Source: DATBVX01 sp963724625
Lineage (GTDB): Bacteria; Pseudomonadota; Gammaproteobacteria; Steroidobacterales; Steroidobacteraceae
Length of the DNA stretch: 64,000 nucleotides
Assembly (NCBI GenBank): GCA_963724625.1
Contig: CAVRVO010000001.1
Coordinates: forward strand, 1-64,000
Direction: 5' to 3'
Of the stretch, positions 60,063 through 64,000 are shown piece by piece (position 1 is the first letter of the stretch; each line of letters starts with the position of its first letter). A program made the translations under genes and the position numbers. The notes under the pieces were generated by a model, which did not search any database, was not told the DNA's origin, and was given only the letters and a program-made list of their open reading frames with translations.

Positions 60063-60467
60063 ATGATCGAGTTCTATCCTGAGATCAAGCTGGCGCACAT
60101 CGCCGCGGTGAGCGCCAGCGGTGGATTGTTCTTCCTGCGCGGGGCCGCCGCGCAGCTGGGTGCGCAATGGACCATGGCGGCTCCATTGCGCTATCTCAGC
60201 TACACGATCGACACGATACTGCTTACTGCCGCGTTCATGCTGGTAACCATCCTGCATCAGTATCCCTTCGCCCAGGGGTGGCTTACGGTCAAGGTGTTGC
60301 TCCTTGTTGCGTACATTGTGCTCGGTTCCTATGCGCTGAAGCGCGGGCGTACCCCCGCCGTTCGCCTCGCCACCTGGCTTGGAGCGCTCGCCATCTTTGG
60401 CTTCATCGTTTCGGTCGCGCGCACTCACGATCCGCTGGGTGTCTTGCGATTACTCGGGACTTCCTGA
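60063..60467 (+). CDS. SirB2-family integral membrane protein
   Basis: A 134-residue protein with four predicted membrane helices. It begins IEFYPEIKLAHIAAVSASGGLFFLRG, contains LRYLSYTIDTILLTAAFMLVTILHQYPF and TVKVLLLVAYIVLGSYALKR, and ends FIVSVARTHDPLG, all recognisable as the SirB/SirB2 family. Its biochemical role is unknown; relatives often sit beside NO-handling or heme-copper genes. It starts 13 bases after norZ and ends 17 bases before nnrS, so it is in that operon. Confidence 0.85.
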   Translation: MIEFYPEIKLAHIAAVSASGGLFFLRGAAAQLGAQWTMAAPLRYLSYTIDTILLTAAFMLVTILHQYPFAQGWLTVKVLLLVAYIVLGSYALKRGRTPAVRLATWLGALAIFGFIVSVARTHDPLGVLRLLGTS

Positions 60468-60484
60468 CGCGGAGCTGCACCGAG

Positions 60485-61709
60485 ATGGCAAGCGTTTCAA
60501 CCGATGCACAAGCGCGGGCCCCGCTCGCCACTCGCTTTGCACTCTTCGATTATGGATTTCGGCCCTTCTTCCTGGTAGCCGGCCTGTACGCATTCCTCGT
60601 GGTACCGATATGGCTGTATTTCTTTGCACACCGTGCGGTGCCGTTCGGCGCGTTGCCGGCGATGTACTGGCACTCGCATGAGTTGCTCTACGGATTCGTG
60701 GTGGCCGCAATCTCGGGATTCATGCTCACGGCGGTACCCAGTTGGACCGGAGCGCGTGGCTTCGCCGGCCGACCGTTGATCGCTCTGGTGGGAATATGGG
60801 TCGCCGGGCGGGTCGCGATGGCGACCGTCGGACACGCGCCGTTCTTCATCACGGCGCTCGCCGAACTCTCGTTCCTGCCGGCGCTGCATGCTGTTGCTGA
60901 TTCCACCGCTGTTGCGCAGTCAGAATCGCAATACACCTCTGCTCATCGTGCTCGGCGTGCTGTGGGTGAGCGATTTAGGTTTCGTCCTGGCGTTGCTGAG
61001 CGGAGACATTGCACTGGCGGAGCGTACAGTGCGCCTGGCCATCGACATCGCATTGCTGCTGGTGACGGTGATCGGCGGCAGAATCGTGCCAGCGTTTACG
61101 ACGAACGCACTACGCACACTACGCGGGCGCGGCGAGACGGTGCCGATCGTGACCCGGCGCTGGGTCGAGAAAGCAGTAATTGGCTTGATGATCGCGATTG
61201 CACTGGTTGATCTGCTGCAACCGAATGGCAGGTTGAGCGGTGTGCTCGCCGCGTTCGCAGCCGTCGCACAAGCCATTCGCCTGAGCGGTTGGCGGAGCTT
61301 CAGGACCGTCCGCGAACCGATTGTGTGGATCCTCCACGTGGGTTACGCGTGGCTCCCAATCGGTCTGGCGCTCAAGGCTTCGTGGCTGCTCGTCGGCGCG
61401 GCCTGGGCGATGAAGTGGCAGCACGTGTTCACCATGGGTGTGCTCGCGACCATGATTCTCGCAGTAATGACACGCGCTGCGCTCGGCCACACGGGCCGGC
61501 CGTTGGTCGTGTCGCGCGCGATCGTGGTCGCGTACGTGTTGCTTACAATGGGAGTGCTGGTGCGGGTTTTCGGTGTCGCAATCGCGCCCGCAAGTTATCT
61601 CCTGACCGTCTCGATCGCCGGCCTTGCATGGATGCTGTGCTTTCTGATTTACCTCATCGTGTACACGCCGATACTGGCACGTCCGCGCGCCGACGGAAAA
61701 CCGGGCTGA
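60485..61709 (+). CDS. nnrS: NnrS family heme-copper membrane protein, one frameshift
   Basis: NnrS protects cells from nitrosative stress by relieving iron-nitrosyl damage. The first frame gives FALFDYGFRPFFLVAGLYAFLVVPIWL, MYWHSHELLYGFVVAAISGFMLTAVPSWTG; the second, from about 60,890, gives MLLLIPPLLRSQNRNTPLL, GGRIVPAFTTNALRTLRGRGE and MKWQHVFTMGVLATMILAVMTRAALGHTGR. An extra base near 60,890 (CTGCATGCTG) explains the break. With it corrected the protein is about 408 residues with twelve helices, normal for the family. Last gene of the norZ operon. Confidence 0.9.
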
Positions 61710-61760
61710 GGTGGGCCGGGCTCCCAAGAACATCCTGTGAGGAGTTTTTAGGAGAACGTC

Positions 61761-62657
61761 CTAGGCCAGCATCACCGGAATCTCCTTGGCGAGCGCATCG
61801 ATTGCAGCGCGCGTCTTCGCGGGCAGATAGCGCGTGTTCGGCCAGACCGCGTGGAGCTGCTCCATCTCGCCTTCAGTTTCCGGGAGCAGCACGAGCTCAC
61901 CCGCGGGCAAGTAGGGCGCGACGAGCCAGCGCGGCAAGCGTGCGATGCCGGCGCCGGCGATGGCGGCATCCGCGATCGCCTGCACATCATCGAAGCGCAA
62001 GCGCCGCTCGACGCGCAGCTCCTTGAGCTTGCCGTTCGCATCGCGCATCTGCCACGGCGTCTCGCGGCCGGGATACATGTAGAGGATGCCCGTGTGACCT
62101 GCAAAATCGTCCGGGCTTTGCGGATGTCCGCGACGCGCGAGGTAGGCGGGTGATGCGCACAGGACGAACCGATCGGTCACGAGTCGCCGGGCCGAGAGGG
62201 TCGCGCTGTCGCGCAGCTGACCGAGGCGCACCGCGAGATCGAATCCGTCCTTGAGCAGATCGATGACGCGATCGCTGAAGGAGAGCTCGATCGTGAGGCG
62301 CGCGTGACGATTCGCGAGCGCCGTGAGCACTGGGGCGACGTAGTGGCGGCCGAAGATGACCGGTGCGCTGACACGCAAGGTCCCCGCGGGCTCGCGCCGG
62401 CCGTCGTCGAACACCGCCTCCGCGGCATCGAGCTCTGCGAGGGCACGCTTGCAGCGCTCGTAGTACGCCTGCCCCTGTTCGGTGAGGGTTTGTTTACGGG
62501 TCGTGCGGTGAAAGAGACGCGTGCCGAGCCGACGCTCCAGTCGCGCGATCGACTTGGCAATCGCGGAGCGCGTGACGCGCATGCGCTCGGCGGCCAGGGC
62601 AAAGCTCCCGGCGTCGGCTGCCTGCACGAAGACGTCGCAGGCAGCCGCGGAGCCCAC
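61761..62657 (-). CDS. LysR-family transcriptional regulator
   Basis: A 298-residue LTTR. The helix-turn-helix is complete: DVFVQAADAGSFALAAERMRVTRSAIAKSIARLERRLGTRLFHRTTRKQTLTEQG (about residues 8-63). The effector domain follows (LRVSAPVIFGRHYVAPVLTALANR, LIDRVIDLLKDGFDLAVRLGQL-like sequence), with the subgroup's short C-terminus. It diverges from the NmrA-like gene with 62 bases between starts, the standard LTTR layout, so it probably controls that gene. Ligand unknown. Confidence 0.93.
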   Translation of the reverse strand: MGSAAACDVFVQAADAGSFALAAERMRVTRSAIAKSIARLERRLGTRLFHRTTRKQTLTEQGQAYYERCKRALAELDAAEAVFDDGRREPAGTLRVSAPVIFGRHYVAPVLTALANRHARLTIELSFSDRVIDLLKDGFDLAVRLGQLRDSATLSARRLVTDRFVLCASPAYLARRGHPQSPDDFAGHTGILYMYPGRETPWQMRDANGKLKELRVERRLRFDDVQAIADAAIAGAGIARLPRWLVAPYLPAGELVLLPETEGEMEQLHAVWPNTRYLPAKTRAAIDALAKEIPVMLA

Positions 62658-62719
62658 GATTCAATTTCCGCGTGCCGCTGCGCAGGCAGCGGTCGCAAGC
62701 AAGACCAAGGAGATCTGAG

Positions 62720-63684
62720 ATGAGCAAGCAACGTGTGATTACTGTGTTCGGCGCCACGGGCGCCAGGGCGGTGGCTTGGCGCGCGCGATCCTGGCGGATC
62801 CGAAGCGCGAATTCGCAGTGCGGGCAGTGACCCGCAAACCGGACGCCCCCAAGGCACGTGCACTCGCCGCGGAGGGTGCCGAGATTGTCGTGGCCGACAT
62901 CGACGATGTGTCGAGTGTCGAGCGTGCGATGAAGGGCGCGCACGGCGCTTTCTGCGTCACCAATTTCTGGGAGCACTTCTCAGCTGAGAAAGAGTACGTG
63001 CAGGCCACCAACCTCGCCGAAGGCGCGCGACGCGCCGAGGTCGCGCATGTCATCTGGTCGACGCTCGAGGACACACGCGAAGTGTTTCCGGCCGACGGGA
63101 AGCGCATGCCGGTGCTCGGCGGTCATTACAACGTGCCGCACTTCGATGCCAAGGGCGAGGCGAACAAGGAATTCACCTCGCGCGGCCTTCCGGTCACGCT
63201 CTTCTACACCTCGTTCTACTGGGACAACTTCGTCCATTTCGGCATGGGGCCGAAGCCCGGGCCGGATGGTGAGTTGGCGTTCGCTTTTGATTTGGGCGAC
63301 GCGAAGTTGCCGGCGATTGCTGCCTCTGACATCGGTGGCGTTGCGTTCGGCCTCTTCAAGCAAGGCAAGGCCGCGATCGGTCGCTCCATCGCGATTGCGG
63401 GAGAGCACTTGAGCGGCAACGAGATGGCGGAGATCTTCACGCGCGTCCTTGGCCGCACCGTGCGTTACAACGCGGTAAGCCCTGAGACCTATCGCGGCTT
63501 TGGATTCCCGGGCGCGGACGATCTCGGCAACATGTTCCAGTTCAAGCGCGATTTCGAGCAGCGCTTCCGCGCGCCGCGCGACGTCGAGGCCGCGCGACGG
63601 CTGTTCCCGCAGCTGCAGAGCTTCGAGCAGTGGCTGCAAAAGAATCGTGAGGCGTTCGCGACTGAAACCGTCGCAGCGGCGTAG
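62720..63684 (+). CDS. NmrA-family NAD(P)-binding protein, one frameshift
   Basis: Atypical short-chain dehydrogenase. The true start at 62,720 gives SKQRVITVFGATGA and then, after a missing C in the run GGCGCCAGGG near 62,765, the expected second half of the Rossmann motif (QGGGLARAILAD). The rest is intact: EFAVRAVTRKPDAPKARALAAEGAEIVVADIDDV, HVIWSTLEDTREVFP, VTLFYTSFYWDNFVHFGMGP and IGGVAFGLFKQG. About 321 residues when corrected. NmrA-like proteins either sense the NADP/NAD ratio or act as quinone reductases; this one sits alone opposite its LysR regulator. Confidence 0.9.
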
Positions 63685-63742
63685 GTCTGTAGTGCCCGCG
63701 CGGGCTGCCCCAAGCTCCCGCGCGGTGCCGCCGACCGAGGTT

Positions 63743-64000
63743 TCAGCTCAGCGCAAGAAGATCGGGCGTTGCCAGCGCGATCAGCAACAACCCTGTCCCG
63801 ACGACGACGGCCCCGATGGCTCGCGCGACACGCTCACCGGCGGGTGCGACACGTTCGACGACGATGGCTGCGCCCACAACAGCCATCGCGCGAAGGTCCA
63901 TGACCCCAATGACCAGAAGGATTGCCATCAGAGCACCACAGCAGTGGCTGCAGTGGAGGCCGAGGCGCAGGCCGTGTCGCCAGGCCGTGCCAGCGTCGGC
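63743..64000 (-). CDS. DUF2182 membrane protein, C-terminal part (runs off the window)
   Basis: Only the last 85 codons are inside the window; the start lies beyond base 64,000. The sequence WRHGLRLGLHCSHCCGAL, MAILLVIGVMDLRAMAVVGA and ERVAPAGERVARAIGAV is the diagnostic end of DUF2182, a predicted metal-binding integral membrane protein whose CxxCC-type motif (HCSHCC) is conserved. The frame continues unbroken to the window edge, so the Met at 63,928 is internal. Function unknown; other members occur beside DUF1326 or copper genes. Confidence 0.85.
   Translation of the reverse strand, partial: ADAGTAWRHGLRLGLHCSHCCGALMAILLVIGVMDLRAMAVVGAAIVVERVAPAGERVARAIGAVVVGTGLLLIALATPDLLALS

Overview
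The window looks like one contig made of pieces with different histories. Bases 1 to about 5,610 are very GC-rich and carry the end of infC, a UDP-GlcNAc 2-epimerase gene, a TonB-dependent receptor and the C-terminal half of glnD; this gene style suggests a sphingomonad-type alphaproteobacterium (inference). At about 5,610 the glnD reading frame runs straight into the N-terminal part of an AraC-type regulator. From there to 64,000 the genes look like those of a gammaproteobacterium of the Steroidobacter/Nevskia/Xanthomonas kind (inference). The join is most simply a chimeric assembly. Several genes carry single-base frameshifts, often at short homopolymers, as expected from long-read consensus error.

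6.5-13.0 kb: a tightly coupled catabolic operon of unknown substrate (TauD-like dioxygenase, BKACE/DUF849 enzyme, RBBP9-type hydrolase, quinone oxidoreductase, MFS transporter, acyl-CoA ligase), divergent from the truncated AraC regulator. 13.0-22.3 kb: an insertion-like stretch bracketed by copies of the 3' end of that ligase gene, with a third short copy in the middle. It carries a zinc-ribbon membrane protein plus PAS-GGDEF diguanylate cyclase, a periplasmic redox module (TlpA thioredoxin, DUF4266 lipoprotein, DUF3570 outer-membrane barrel, ApbE), a cytochrome b and a P-type ATPase, and ends at a complete IS30 element. 23.6-26 kb: a divergent HxlR regulator / secreted FAD oxidase pair with a clear palindromic operator.

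26-38.5 kb: a scrambled accessory region. It holds a SRAP-family protein lacking its catalytic residues, unknown secreted proteins, an M49-type peptidase, a SYLF protein, broken genes (alpha-hydroxy-acid oxidase, TonB receptor), a GIY-YIG gene sitting directly behind an integron-type attC site, a large winged-helix/TPR regulator, a VOC protein and a cytochrome c. Dispersed repeats and several 3'-end tRNA remnants punctuate it.

38.5-53.9 kb: a large pyrimidine-utilisation locus. One operon runs mmsA - beta-ureidopropionase - NCS1 permease - dihydropyrimidinase - preT - preA - TetR - cdd; an opposing operon runs deoA - nupC - TetR; a TonB receptor diverges from deoA across a palindromic operator, and a yeast-type cytosine deaminase follows. 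Together they would take pyrimidine nucleosides and bases from the outer membrane through nucleobase release, deamination, reductive ring opening and semialdehyde oxidation; the beta-alanine/beta-aminoisobutyrate aminotransferase is not in the window.

53.9-57.6 kb: a DNA-repair group (MerR-TPR protein, Ku, SMUG2-like glycosylase) and a double-domain universal stress protein. 57.7-61.7 kb: a nitric-oxide defence operon (quinol NO reductase, SirB2-like protein, NnrS). The window closes with a LysR/NmrA divergent pair and the start-truncated end of a DUF2182 gene. No rRNA, complete tRNA or CRISPR array was seen.
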